Source of the DNA: an uncultured Desulfovibrio sp.
GTDB lineage: Bacteria > Desulfobacterota > Desulfovibrionia > Desulfovibrionales > Desulfovibrionaceae
Length of the DNA: 9,933 nucleotides
Assembly: GCA_937926875.1 (NCBI GenBank)
Contig: CALBAX010000034.1
Coordinates: 1-9,933, forward strand
Reading direction: 5' to 3'
Part shown: one piece after another, positions 1 to 7,327 of the stretch
Numbering within the stretch: position 1 is the first letter of the stretch
Layout of the letters: the number at the start of each line of letters is the position of its first letter
The notes under the pieces: model-generated
What the model was told of the DNA's origin: nothing
The model's database searches: none
What the model saw: the letters and a program-made list of their open reading frames with translations, nothing else
Position numbers and translations under genes: made by a program

Positions 1-970
1 CACGCGACGGGCGCGCCGGAAGGGGCTTGGCCTGGCCGATAAGCATGATGCCGCTGTCGTCCTGACGGGCCACCGGCACGATATGCAGCGGCGTGGCCGC
101 ATTGTTGGCCGAAATGGAGTCAATGGCGCAGTACCAGACCTTGCCCGGCTGGTTGGTGGCCACGGCCAGCAGTACCTTGGGGTTGAGCTTGGGCAGCCAT
201 TCCGTTTCGTCTTGCGGGTTGGGATAGGTCTCGTCCATGAAACGGATGGTGTAGCCGCCCACCACAACACGCCCCTGCTCCAGGGATACACGGTAGGGCT
301 TGGTTTCGACCGTGGACACATACTGTTCCACAATGCCCAGCAGGACGGCCACCACGTCGGACCCGGCCCAAAATTCCACATTGCCGCCCAGGCCCCCCTT
401 TTTCACCTCCAGCTCCATGTCGCGAAGGAGCTTGTAGACGTCGGGCAGCCTGGAGCCCGCCGTCAGCTTCGCGGCGGGTTCATAGGTAAGCAGCTGGCCG
501 TAATCGACCTCATAGGTCTCCTGGTGCCCGCCCTCCAGTTCCACGGGCCAGGTCAGCTTGCCTGTGGAGGCGACCACCGCGCACATGGCTTCCGTGGTAT
601 CGCGTACCGTGCGGCGTATCTGGTCGATCTTGCGGGTACGCCATGCCGTCACGGCGGCCTGATCGCCGAAGATGACCCGCAGGTCGTTCAGCTCCGACGC
701 GGTCACCGGGATTTTTACCTTGACCGGCAGAGGGGCGATAAATTCCATGCTGGCCGTTTCGCCCTTGAGGGCAACAGGCGTACCGTCACGGCGAACAACG
801 GGCACGGTCTGCACCACGGATACCAGCTCGGAGACGCCGATCAGAGGCAGCGGATGCGTGGGCCTGTCTTTGAACAGGGTATCCATGATGGTGGTTTCCA
901 GCGGCGTGAGCAGTTTCATGGACGCGGCGATAGCCTGCGGTGTGAACAGCCCTTTGAGTTGCGCAAGCAT
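1..970 (-). CDS. Major capsid protein, lambda E-like (partial, C-terminus off the left edge)
   Basis: An open frame reads from an ATG at 970 leftwards to the window edge with no stop, giving 323 residues. The N-terminus has the helix-rich start and the 'LTPLETTIMDTLF' stretch followed by a basic/hydrophobic region, and the middle has 'PVTASELNDLR', as in the lambda gpE family of HK97-fold capsid proteins. Lambda E is about 341 residues, so probably only a short tail is missing. The start is supported by an AAGGA ribosome binding site six bases upstream. It follows the decoration gene after a 23-base gap, the usual D-then-E order. It would form the icosahedral shell around the scaffold made by the nested gene upstream. 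Family assignment is by recognition of the sequence pattern and gene order, without a search. A Mu-type gpT is the alternative, but the D-like neighbour favours the lambda type. Confidence 0.82.
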   Translation of the reverse strand, partial: MLAQLKGLFTPQAIAASMKLLTPLETTIMDTLFKDRPTHPLPLIGVSELVSVVQTVPVVRRDGTPVALKGETASMEFIAPLPVKVKIPVTASELNDLRVIFGDQAAVTAWRTRKIDQIRRTVRDTTEAMCAVVASTGKLTWPVELEGGHQETYEVDYGQLLTYEPAAKLTAGSRLPDVYKLLRDMELEVKKGGLGGNVEFWAGSDVVAVLLGIVEQYVSTVETKPYRVSLEQGRVVVGGYTIRFMDETYPNPQDETEWLPKLNPKVLLAVATNQPGKVWYCAIDSISANNAATPLHIVPVARQDDSGIMLIGQAKPLPARPSR

Positions 971-993
971 AGTGATTCCTTGTTGTTAGACGG

Positions 994-1584
994 TTAGACG
1001 GCAAAGACGCCGTGGCGCGCCAGGGCAGCGATCTGCCCGCCCGTGGGGGGTACGCCGTCGCCGGTCTTCAGCACCCGCGTTTTGACCGTTCCGTGGACAA
1101 CGGCAGCCACGCTTTTTTCTCCGCTCTCCCCGGTGGGATCGCACGGCAGGTCTACGACGGCGCACGGCTCGGCAGCGTCCACGGCCAGGGCCGGTTCATA
1201 GGTCACATCCGCCACGGCCAGAGTAACGGTCACGGTATCACCGCTGGCCGGTTCACCGGTCAGGGACACGCCGTACTCCGTGATGGTGGCCGGGCTGCCG
1301 TCCAGCTTCCACGCGCTGTCGTAGGTGAACACATAGGCACCGGGCACGTTGTTCACCTTGGCGGCCAGGGTCTCCAACGTCACGCTGGCGGCGGTGACGC
1401 CGGTATTCTCCGCGCCGACCACGGCGGTCGCGCCGTAAACGTCGACAGCCTTCAGCAGCAGGCCGACGTCCAGCTTTTCGGACACAGAGGCGGCAAGGGG
1501 CAGGTAATGGATGACAGTGGGGTGGTCATCCGTGGCGGCACGTTCGCCACCAAACGTGTATTTGCCGAGAAAGCCCTCGTTCAT
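994..1584 (-). CDS. Head decoration protein, lambda D-like
   Basis: This 196-residue protein is placed between the protease/scaffold and the capsid gene. Its N-terminus (about residues 1-45, with 'FLGKYTFGGE' and 'VIHYLPLAASVSEKLDVG') and its C-terminus (about 155-196, with 'VVHGTVKTRVL' and 'IAALARHGVFAV') fit the small beta-rich cement proteins that stabilise expanded heads. Lambda D is about 110 residues. The extra length is a threonine/valine-rich insert around residues 50-130 that could be a surface-exposed beta domain. I chose the ATG at 1584 because AGGAGG lies four bases upstream. A longer frame back to 1626 lacks a good site and would overlap the end of the protease gene, which stops at 1593. 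A tandem 8-base repeat (985-992 and 993-1000) spans the stop codon. Confidence 0.68.
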   Translation of the reverse strand: MNEGFLGKYTFGGERAATDDHPTVIHYLPLAASVSEKLDVGLLLKAVDVYGATAVVGAENTGVTAASVTLETLAAKVNNVPGAYVFTYDSAWKLDGSPATITEYGVSLTGEPASGDTVTVTLAVADVTYEPALAVDAAEPCAVVDLPCDPTGESGEKSVAAVVHGTVKTRVLKTGDGVPPTGGQIAALARHGVFAV

Positions 1585-1592
1585 GGCTCCTC

Positions 1593-2084
1593 CTACATTT
1601 TGCTGACCATGTCGTCGGGGGTCCATTCGGGCTGGTCATTACCCGCATGGGCCGGAGGCGTCGAAAACTCCGCAAAACGCTGGTCCCTGGGCCGTGCTTC
1701 CAGCTCCCGCAGGTAGCGTTCTTCCAGGCTGATGGTCTCGCTCTTGCCGTCGGGGGCGGCAAAGTCCACACTGCCCCCCTGGCTGGCCAGGGCCGCAGCG
1801 AAGGTCAACACCTTTTCCTTGTCGGCGGGCTTCACCTTGCCGTCCTTTACCAGATCGGACACGCGGGCTTCCCGGCGTTCCCCCTCCACCTGTTCACGGT
1901 ATGCGGCAAAGTCGGCGCTGGCCTTTTCGGCCTTTTTTTCAGCTTCGGTTTTGGAGGTCTCGGCCTGTTCCTTTTCTTGCTGGCTGGTCTCGGCCTTTTT
2001 TTTGAGCGAGGCATTTTCAGTTTTCAGGGCCTCGATCTGGGCCTGCAGCTGGCCTACCTGCCGCTGCAATTCTTCCATTGTCAT
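1593..2084 (-). CDS. Nested scaffold protein (Mu Z-like), internal in-frame start
   Basis: Inside the protease gene, and in the same frame, Met145 (ATG at 2084) is preceded by AAGGAG at 2090-2095 with a five-base spacer. That is a stronger site than the one used by the full-length gene. Translation from here gives 163 residues consisting of the coiled coil and C-terminal region without the protease domain. Mu I/Z and lambda C/Nu3 use the same nested layout to make a large excess of free scaffold over protease. The match of a good ribosome binding site to the domain boundary is the evidence; the product itself is inferred. Confidence 0.72.
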   Translation of the reverse strand: MTMEELQRQVGQLQAQIEALKTENASLKKKAETSQQEKEQAETSKTEAEKKAEKASADFAAYREQVEGERREARVSDLVKDGKVKPADKEKVLTFAAALASQGGSVDFAAPDGKSETISLEERYLRELEARPRDQRFAEFSTPPAHAGNDQPEWTPDDMVSKM

Positions 2085-2516
2085 GGTGTCTCCTTGGGGT
2101 GTGGCCGCGAAGTCCACGGTTATGACGTCGTCGCCGTCGGAAAATTCCACCGCCCGCAGGCCGTCGATGGCGGGCTGCGCCGCGCCCAGCAGGGCCACAT
2201 GACGCAACGTCACACGGTCCGGCATGAGGCTCATGCTCACATGCCGGTAATGGCCGGCACCCACGAGAGCGCGTACCTGTTCCGGCACCTGGGCAAATTG
2301 CGCCAGCAGCCTGCCGCCCTCACGTTTCAGGCGTTGCGCCCAGCCGAACGCCGGGGCCGCATCCGTCTGCGGGTGGCCGAATACCAGCGGGGCATCCCGC
2401 TTTTGCGGATCGTAGGCGCTGGCGATGGCGTCCAGGTCCTTTTCCGTAAACGTCTGCTGCCGCCCGGCGCTGTCCGTGAAGGTGCCCGTGCGGGCTATCT
2501 CGATCCATTTGTCCAT
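1593..2516 (-). CDS. Mu I-like (gp32) prohead protease with fused scaffold region
   Basis: A 307-residue protein in two parts. Residues 1-140 are a protease-like domain of the Mu gpI type, with 'PLVFGHP' (His48), 'YRHVSMSLMPD' (His92, Ser94, Ser96) and 'LRHVALLGAAQPAIDGL'. The exact catalytic pair is inferred from the family, not proven. Residues about 145-225 are a long charged coiled coil rich in E, K, Q and A, followed by a C-terminal region that probably binds the capsid protein. In Mu this enzyme cleaves scaffold and itself during head maturation. The start codon at 2516 is preceded eight bases upstream by AGGGG, which lies inside the 3' arm of a strong hairpin. The gene sits downstream of the ADP-ribosylglycohydrolase gene, separated by 80 bases almost filled by that hairpin element. 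Confidence 0.82.
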   Translation of the reverse strand: MDKWIEIARTGTFTDSAGRQQTFTEKDLDAIASAYDPQKRDAPLVFGHPQTDAAPAFGWAQRLKREGGRLLAQFAQVPEQVRALVGAGHYRHVSMSLMPDRVTLRHVALLGAAQPAIDGLRAVEFSDGDDVITVDFAATPQGDTMTMEELQRQVGQLQAQIEALKTENASLKKKAETSQQEKEQAETSKTEAEKKAEKASADFAAYREQVEGERREARVSDLVKDGKVKPADKEKVLTFAAALASQGGSVDFAAPDGKSETISLEERYLRELEARPRDQRFAEFSTPPAHAGNDQPEWTPDDMVSKM

Positions 2517-2581
2517 AAAAAAAGCCCCTGTTTCTCCGTCACTATGACAGGGAAACAGGGGCTTCGCCCGGAAAGGGCGCG
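2517..2581 (-). promoter_or_regulatory. Structured leader element A upstream of the protease gene
   Basis: On the minus strand a perfect 12-bp stem (arms 2553-2564 and 2522-2533) closes over an inner hairpin CTGTCA-TAG-TGACGG. It is followed by seven T residues running into the ATG. A small hairpin (arms 2575-2579 and 2565-2569) lies just upstream. The 3' arm of the main stem contains AGGGG, the likely ribosome binding site of the following gene. The shape also meets the criteria of an intrinsic terminator (GC-rich stem plus T tract). A second copy with a different but still paired stem is at 7242-7307. I do not recognise it as a named RNA family. Confidence 0.72.
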
Positions 2582-2596
2582 TACTATGCGAGGATT

Positions 2597-3763
2597 TTAG
2601 AGGCTTGCCTTTCGGAACATATCCCAGCGGGGCATCTTGATGGCGATACGCCGGACTTCCTCCCGGTTTGCGAGCTGGTCAAGCCATTCCTGCGGGATGG
2701 CGTCTACACCATAGGCCAGCCCGGCCAGCGCGCCCGTCACCGCTCCCGTGGTATCGGTATCGTCACCCAGGTTGACCGCCTTCAGCACGGCGTCCTTGTA
2801 GTTGTCCGTGGTCATAAAGCACCAGAACGCAGCTTCCAGCGTGTCGATGACAAAGCCGCTGCTTCGTATTTCCCCTTCCGGCAAGGTACTGATGTCGTCT
2901 CCAAGTATCCGGTCGAACTTGGCCAGCGTTGCCTTGCTGATGAAAGGCACGCCGCGCGCGAAGTCGTCTCGCAGTTCCGCATAGGCGGCCCTCTTCTTGC
3001 GACCCATGCGCAGCTTGTTCAGCATTTCAACGTAGATGTAGCAGGCCGCCACGGACCATTCGTGGGCGTGTGTGATGGACGACACATCCCGGACGATACG
3101 GAAGCGTTCCTCCGCGTTTCTGATGCCGAACATATAAAAGGCCAGCGGCGCAATCCGCATGAGGGAACCGTTGCCGTTGTCCTTTTCCCCCGTTCCCCCG
3201 GCCTTCTCCGGGGCCACGCCTTTTTTCAGGCGCTTGATGGCCGCCGCCGTCGCGTTGCCCACGTCAAACACCTTGCCGTGCGGCGTGTAGGCGGCCTTGT
3301 CGTACCATTCCGTGAATCCCCATGCGATACACTCAAGGTCGGGCCTGTCTCCGTCTGCAAGCAGATTATCCGCCAGGGCCAGGGTCAGGGACGTGTCATC
3401 GGACCATGTGCCGGGTGGCTGGTTGTGCGTGCCGTAGCCCTGCATGCCGGTCACATGGAAGGTGCCGCGCTTTTTGAACTCCACCGGCACGCCGAGGGCG
3501 TCGCCGACGGCCAGGCCAAGAATCAGGGCCTGGGGCCTATCATCTACCTTTTCGTAAAACTCGCATTCCGCACCATCCCAAAGAACATCGTTGGGCTTGC
3601 GCTCCGGGTCTTCATACATCTCGCAGGTGTCCGTACTTGCCCGATCCAACTGTGTCCCGTCACCGGCAACAGTTGCCCTGAACTTGCAGGTTGCGCAGGC
3701 CACGGCATTGGGGTGCTGCACCGTCCATATTTCCTCTTCCCATCTGGGGCGCTTGTTGCCCAT
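2597..3763 (-). CDS. ADP-ribosylglycohydrolase with N-terminal Cys4 module
   Basis: A 388-residue protein of the DraG/ARH family, which removes ADP-ribose from proteins (classically from arginine) using two metal ions. The family motifs are present in order: 'GLAVGDALGVPVEF' (83-96), 'WSDDTSLTLALADN' (120-133), 'GNGSLMRIAPLAFY' in the middle, and 'LGDDTDTTGA' (332-341), which carries the metal-binding aspartates. The enzyme therefore looks active. About 75 extra residues at the N-terminus carry Cys23, Cys26, Cys47 and Cys67, with a 'KPNDVLWDGAEC' stretch that suggests a small zinc-binding module. It starts 12 bases after the stop of the gp30-like gene, which itself ends in an ADP-ribosyltransferase domain. 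It is not part of the core Mu head order, so it is cargo. Likely substrates are proteins modified by the neighbour, by inference. Confidence 0.9.
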   Translation of the reverse strand: MGNKRPRWEEEIWTVQHPNAVACATCKFRATVAGDGTQLDRASTDTCEMYEDPERKPNDVLWDGAECEFYEKVDDRPQALILGLAVGDALGVPVEFKKRGTFHVTGMQGYGTHNQPPGTWSDDTSLTLALADNLLADGDRPDLECIAWGFTEWYDKAAYTPHGKVFDVGNATAAAIKRLKKGVAPEKAGGTGEKDNGNGSLMRIAPLAFYMFGIRNAEERFRIVRDVSSITHAHEWSVAACYIYVEMLNKLRMGRKKRAAYAELRDDFARGVPFISKATLAKFDRILGDDISTLPEGEIRSSGFVIDTLEAAFWCFMTTDNYKDAVLKAVNLGDDTDTTGAVTGALAGLAYGVDAIPQEWLDQLANREEVRRIAIKMPRWDMFRKASL

Positions 3764-3775
3764 AGCCTTCCCACC

Positions 3776-5701
3776 CTATATCTGCTCGACGACTTCCATC
3801 TCGAAAGCCAGTTTGTTTCCTGCTTTTTCCACTTTCGTTATCCTGAACGTCGTTCCGCGCTGGATAATCGTTTCATCTTCATACCCGAAAAACGCCTGTG
3901 GCTTCTTTCCGTCCCATTTGCGTTTCTGGCCCGCGCCAAAATGGCTGAACGGCTCGGCATACATCATCTTTGTCCCCTTGGGGCAGTAGATGCGGAAAAT
4001 ATAGCCACCAAACCCCTGTCCCTTGGCGCTCCCGCAGGAGGCAAAGGCATGCTCGATTTTGGGGTCTTTTTTCAAGGCGGTTTCCAATTTTTTCAGCGGC
4101 CATTTTTTCAGCGCTTCTACCGGAACGCCAAGAAAGCTGGCCGCACCTTCCGCCGTCTCGACGCCACGCTGCAGCCAGATGTCCCGGTCATAGGTCGACT
4201 TGTCGATAAGGTCGGTCATGTGCTTGATGGCGGCTCCGCGCCCCTCGTTGTTCAGGTCGACCTTTCCCACGCCCTTGAAGTTCCCCCAGTAACCGTCATG
4301 GCCGCGAAGGGGACGATTGAATCCGCCAGAACCGCGCGTATACTCATAAATGGCGTCTTTCTGGGCCTTGGTCGCATTGCGCCATACCTCGCCGCATCGC
4401 TCTCGTAAAACGCTGTCGGCTTCCTCCGCCGTTTGCGCCCAAACAGCGGCAGCCTTCCGCTCCTCGGAATAGGGATTAGGATTTTCCTTACCACCGTTTT
4501 TGAGCTTGGACAAGGATTGTTGAATATTTTTTTGCTTCTCTTGCAAAGCATATAGCTTTTGCCCTTGCGCATCGAACTCTTCCAGGTCCTGCAGCAATCC
4601 TTTGAACTTTGCGACATCCTCCGGCGTCAGGTTTCCAAGGGCAAGTTTGTCCTTAAAATAGGCGGACTTTGCCAGTATGCTGCCGGACTTTGCCTTCCAG
4701 TCCGTCGTGGTGACATCCGTCTGCCATATCCCGCTGTAGGTCTTTACGGGGAAATCACCGATCTGCTGTTCCAGTTTTTTCAGCTGGTTTTTCAGCTTCT
4801 TCTGGGCAGCCTGCTTTTTCTTTTTTTCGAGCAGGGCCTGCAGCTCCGCCTTTTTCTCTTCCAGGCCGGGAACGGCCTGCGGGTCATTGCCCGCCTTGAT
4901 GAGTTCATCGATGGAGGCAATGTCCGCCTCCAGTTTTTTCTGTGTCACCGGTTCTTTTTTCGGTACCGGCGGGGCCGTGCCCTCAAGACCATGTTTTTTC
5001 AGGTTCAGCCCGGATTCGGCCCAGTCCTTGCCGGGATTGTTCCGAAACCCCTTGTCCGGGCCGGGGAAATGGACAAAGTATTCCATCCCGGTCTTGGGAT
5101 CGGTCCAGACCCCTGCCTGGGGCATTTCCTTTTCCACCGGAAGGCCCAGCGTATCGACCTGGCGCTGTGACAGGGTACGCACGCCACAGCGGCAGCGGAA
5201 ACCGTTGGGCGGGTAATGCGTCGCCCAGAACTCGTGATCCGCCGGATAAACCTTCCCGTCCAGGATGGCGTGCGAGGGGCGCACCCGCCGGTCCATGACG
5301 GCCAGGTATTGCCAATAAGGGCGGGATGCCTTCACCGCCTGCATTTTTTTGTAGCGCCCGGCGGCATAGGCCGTTTGCAGATTGGTACGGAAGATGTTTT
5401 CGATCCGGTAATCGTGCCAGCCCTGCGTCTGGATGGCGGTCATGATCCGGGTCTTGAAATCCGCCAGCGTCTCCCCGTTCTTCAGGGCGTCTTCCAGGCC
5501 ATCGCTCACCAGCTGGACAAGGTCATGATGCGCCAGACCGGTAACATAGAAAGCCCGGTGCTTGGCGCTTTCCCCCAGCGCCTGCGCCTCGGCATCCGTG
5601 AGCTTGGCCCGCCATTTCCAGAACTCGACGGCCGCGTCAGGGGGGACCCCCTCGGCGATAACCTCCGGGGCTGGCAGGTCAAAAGGCTTTTTCTTAGGCA
5701 T
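3776..5701 (-). CDS. Mu F-like minor head protein (gp30) fused to an ADP-ribosyltransferase domain
   Basis: A 641-residue protein; Mu gp30 is about 430. Residues 1-190 are the Mu F/SPP1 gp7-type head morphogenesis domain, with 'VMDRRVRPSHAILDG' (135-149) and 'FRCRCGVRTLSQRQ' (168-181). Residues about 250-405 are a lysine/glutamine-rich helical linker, probably coiled coil, with a 'YSGIWQTDVTTTDW' block near 322-335. Residues about 425-641 resemble an R-S-E arginine ADP-ribosyltransferase: 'WLQRGV' (Arg512), 'AFASCGS' (Phe553, Ser555), and 'YEDETIIQRGTTFRI' (Glu608-x-Glu610). The ExE pattern is typical of enzymes that modify arginine. F-like proteins are minor capsid components near the portal, so the transferase is probably carried in the virion and perhaps injected, as with T4 Alt. 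The start overlaps the portal stop by eight bases, indicating translational coupling. Confidence 0.85.
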   Translation of the reverse strand: MPKKKPFDLPAPEVIAEGVPPDAAVEFWKWRAKLTDAEAQALGESAKHRAFYVTGLAHHDLVQLVSDGLEDALKNGETLADFKTRIMTAIQTQGWHDYRIENIFRTNLQTAYAAGRYKKMQAVKASRPYWQYLAVMDRRVRPSHAILDGKVYPADHEFWATHYPPNGFRCRCGVRTLSQRQVDTLGLPVEKEMPQAGVWTDPKTGMEYFVHFPGPDKGFRNNPGKDWAESGLNLKKHGLEGTAPPVPKKEPVTQKKLEADIASIDELIKAGNDPQAVPGLEEKKAELQALLEKKKKQAAQKKLKNQLKKLEQQIGDFPVKTYSGIWQTDVTTTDWKAKSGSILAKSAYFKDKLALGNLTPEDVAKFKGLLQDLEEFDAQGQKLYALQEKQKNIQQSLSKLKNGGKENPNPYSEERKAAAVWAQTAEEADSVLRERCGEVWRNATKAQKDAIYEYTRGSGGFNRPLRGHDGYWGNFKGVGKVDLNNEGRGAAIKHMTDLIDKSTYDRDIWLQRGVETAEGAASFLGVPVEALKKWPLKKLETALKKDPKIEHAFASCGSAKGQGFGGYIFRIYCPKGTKMMYAEPFSHFGAGQKRKWDGKKPQAFFGYEDETIIQRGTTFRITKVEKAGNKLAFEMEVVEQI

Positions 5702-7241
5702 TGCCGTCCTCCGCCTCTTCGGCGGCCACGGCCGTAGCGCCGTATCCCGCCGCAGCCGTCATGGCGCGGGCCAGAAAACTCTCCAGCGCGTCCGGTGTCA
5801 TGGACGGAGCCAGCAATTCCACCAGGGCATCCTGCAGATCGTCATAGCTGGCGGCCTTGCGGACGGCATTCTCAACTCTCGTGACAAATTCGGCGCTGGC
5901 CTTGAGCGCCCCCGGCAGCATTTTGGCAATGGCCGTATCGAGGGTGGCTTGCGCCTTTTCCGCCAGCGGCTTGCGCCCGGACGGGGCCGCGAAGTTTGCA
6001 ATGCCTCCCGGTTGCGGGGCGTCTACGGTGAACTCGCTTTCCTTGAGGCCGTAATTTTCCTTGAAATGCTCCGCCGTAAAACGCACGCCGATCTCGACCA
6101 GCTTCTTGTCCAGATCGGCCCGCGTATTCAGGTCTTCGGGCTCGTCATAAGCGGCCAGCGGGGCCAGCACGCCAGGCCCGGCGTTGACCTGGGCATACAG
6201 CCAGGCGATCTCGTTCCAGGCGTCCACGACCATCGCCTTGTCGGCATCGGCCAGGTCTTCCGCCACGGAACGGTGGGTCTCCGCAGCAGCCAGGCTGTTG
6301 GCCCCTTCCATCTCTACCGTTAGGGTCTGACCCATGAGAATCTTGCTGATGGCTCTGTCCTGCCTGGCAAGGAAGTCCTCATGCAGCGCTCCCTGCGTCT
6401 GTCCGGCGCTCTCCAGCTTCACATTGGCCCCGTGCGGGATGACGGCCACGGCGTCCTGCACCATGCGGGCAAGGTCCCGCGCCATGTCCTGCTTTTCCAG
6501 TCGTTCGGCCTTGGCCGGGGCCTCTCCGACCACCCACGGCAAACCGTGCCGCTCCACAAACTTGGCATAAAAACGCAGTCCGCCGCGCTTGAAGGCCACG
6601 GGCCAGAGGCAACGGGACAGCAAGCGCAGACCGTAGGGATTGTCGTAGGTGGCATGGTGCTGGACAAAGACGAACTTCCCCGCTGGCAGCGGCACCGGCT
6701 GTGCGGCGATACCACCGTAGACCCCCACGAAGGTCGGGCGGTTTTCGTTATCAAAGCGGAACCAGCGGGGAGGCCGGGGCACAATGTCCACAAGGTGCCA
6801 CCAGTTGTCACCGGGCCTCCAGATCAGTTCCAGCGGGATGAAACCGAAGAAGGGCGCATCCAGGATGCCGGAAATGACGGTGCGCAGGTTGGTCCGCTCC
6901 AGGTCCTGTACAAAACGGCGGTACAGCGCCTCGGCTTCCAGGGTGGCCGTGCCGCCGTCCGGCGCTCCCGCTCGAAGCGTGAAGTCCGGGCAGTTGAGCA
7001 CGCGGTTTTTTCGGGATAGCATGGCCGTGGTCACCTGGTCGTCCGCCGACAGGTCATCCAGCACGGTGGCGTCTTCGCCCCGCTTACGTAGCACCGGATC
7101 GGGGTCCGGCAAGGTATTCAGCCACCCTTCCAGCTCGCCCAGGGTGACGCCCGCGTTCTGGCGTGTGGCCAGCTGTGTGGTCAGCTCCGCAGCGCTGAAA
7201 GAAAGAAAGGTGCCGTCCGGCAAAAAAAGCCCGTCCGCCAT
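5694..7241 (-). CDS. Portal protein, Mu gp29-like (DUF935)
   Basis: A 515-residue protein with the hallmarks of the DUF935 portal family: 'SADDQVTTAMLSRKNRVL' near 65-82, 'APFFGFIPLELIW' (129-141), 'NPYGLRLLSRCLWPVAFKR' (201-219), 'MGQTLTVE' (303-310), and 'FTAEHFKENYGL' in the C-terminal third. It forms the dodecameric channel through which DNA is packaged and on which the gp30-like protein and tail connector assemble. I chose the ATG at 7241 because GGAGG lies nine bases upstream. The earlier in-frame ATG at 7268 falls inside the loop of the leader hairpin and has no ribosome binding site. Its stop overlaps the next gene by eight bases. Its usual upstream neighbour, the terminase, is now 2.4 kb away because cargo lies between them. 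Confidence 0.9.
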   Translation of the reverse strand: MADGLFLPDGTFLSFSAAELTTQLATRQNAGVTLGELEGWLNTLPDPDPVLRKRGEDATVLDDLSADDQVTTAMLSRKNRVLNCPDFTLRAGAPDGGTATLEAEALYRRFVQDLERTNLRTVISGILDAPFFGFIPLELIWRPGDNWWHLVDIVPRPPRWFRFDNENRPTFVGVYGGIAAQPVPLPAGKFVFVQHHATYDNPYGLRLLSRCLWPVAFKRGGLRFYAKFVERHGLPWVVGEAPAKAERLEKQDMARDLARMVQDAVAVIPHGANVKLESAGQTQGALHEDFLARQDRAISKILMGQTLTVEMEGANSLAAAETHRSVAEDLADADKAMVVDAWNEIAWLYAQVNAGPGVLAPLAAYDEPEDLNTRADLDKKLVEIGVRFTAEHFKENYGLKESEFTVDAPQPGGIANFAAPSGRKPLAEKAQATLDTAIAKMLPGALKASAEFVTRVENAVRKAASYDDLQDALVELLAPSMTPDALESFLARAMTAAAGYGATAVAAEEAEDGNA

Positions 7242-7307
7242 AGCAAAAGACCTCCATTTTCCCGTCATGGTGACAGAAAAACGGAGGTCCTGCCCGGAAA
7301 GGGCGCG
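7242..7307 (-). promoter_or_regulatory. Structured leader element B upstream of the portal gene
   Basis: On the minus strand a 12-bp stem (arms 7278-7289 and 7249-7260, with one G-U pair in RNA) encloses the inner hairpin CTGTCA-CCA-TGACGG. The inner hairpin is the same as in element A (2517-2581) except for its three loop bases. A 16-base block identical to the other copy, containing a GCCC/GGGC mini-hairpin, lies upstream at 7292-7307. The 3' arm of the large stem contains GGAGG, the portal ribosome binding site. The stem differs from element A at several positions but remains paired, which argues for RNA structure. The T run after the stem is only four bases, so a terminator role is weaker here than in copy A. 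Confidence 0.7.
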
Positions 7308-7327
7308 AGGGGTGCAAAGGATTATAT

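Noticed and set aside
985..1000. Tandem 8-base repeat at the decoration stop codon
   Set aside because: Only two units and no link to another feature; most likely a small duplication.
1012..2600. Plus-strand open frames opposite the decoration and protease genes
   Set aside because: Their translations show no family features, while the minus-strand frames have motifs, ribosome binding sites and operon spacing.
3062..4408. Long plus-strand open frame of 448 codons
   Set aside because: It lies antisense to the hydrolase and head-protein genes, which have clear family motifs. The translation is low in recognisable structure, and GC-rich DNA gives such shadows often.
7242..7268. Upstream ATG at 7268 as the portal start
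   Set aside because: It lies in the conserved hairpin loop, is not conserved in the other element copy, and lacks a ribosome binding site, whereas 7241 has GGAGG at good spacing.
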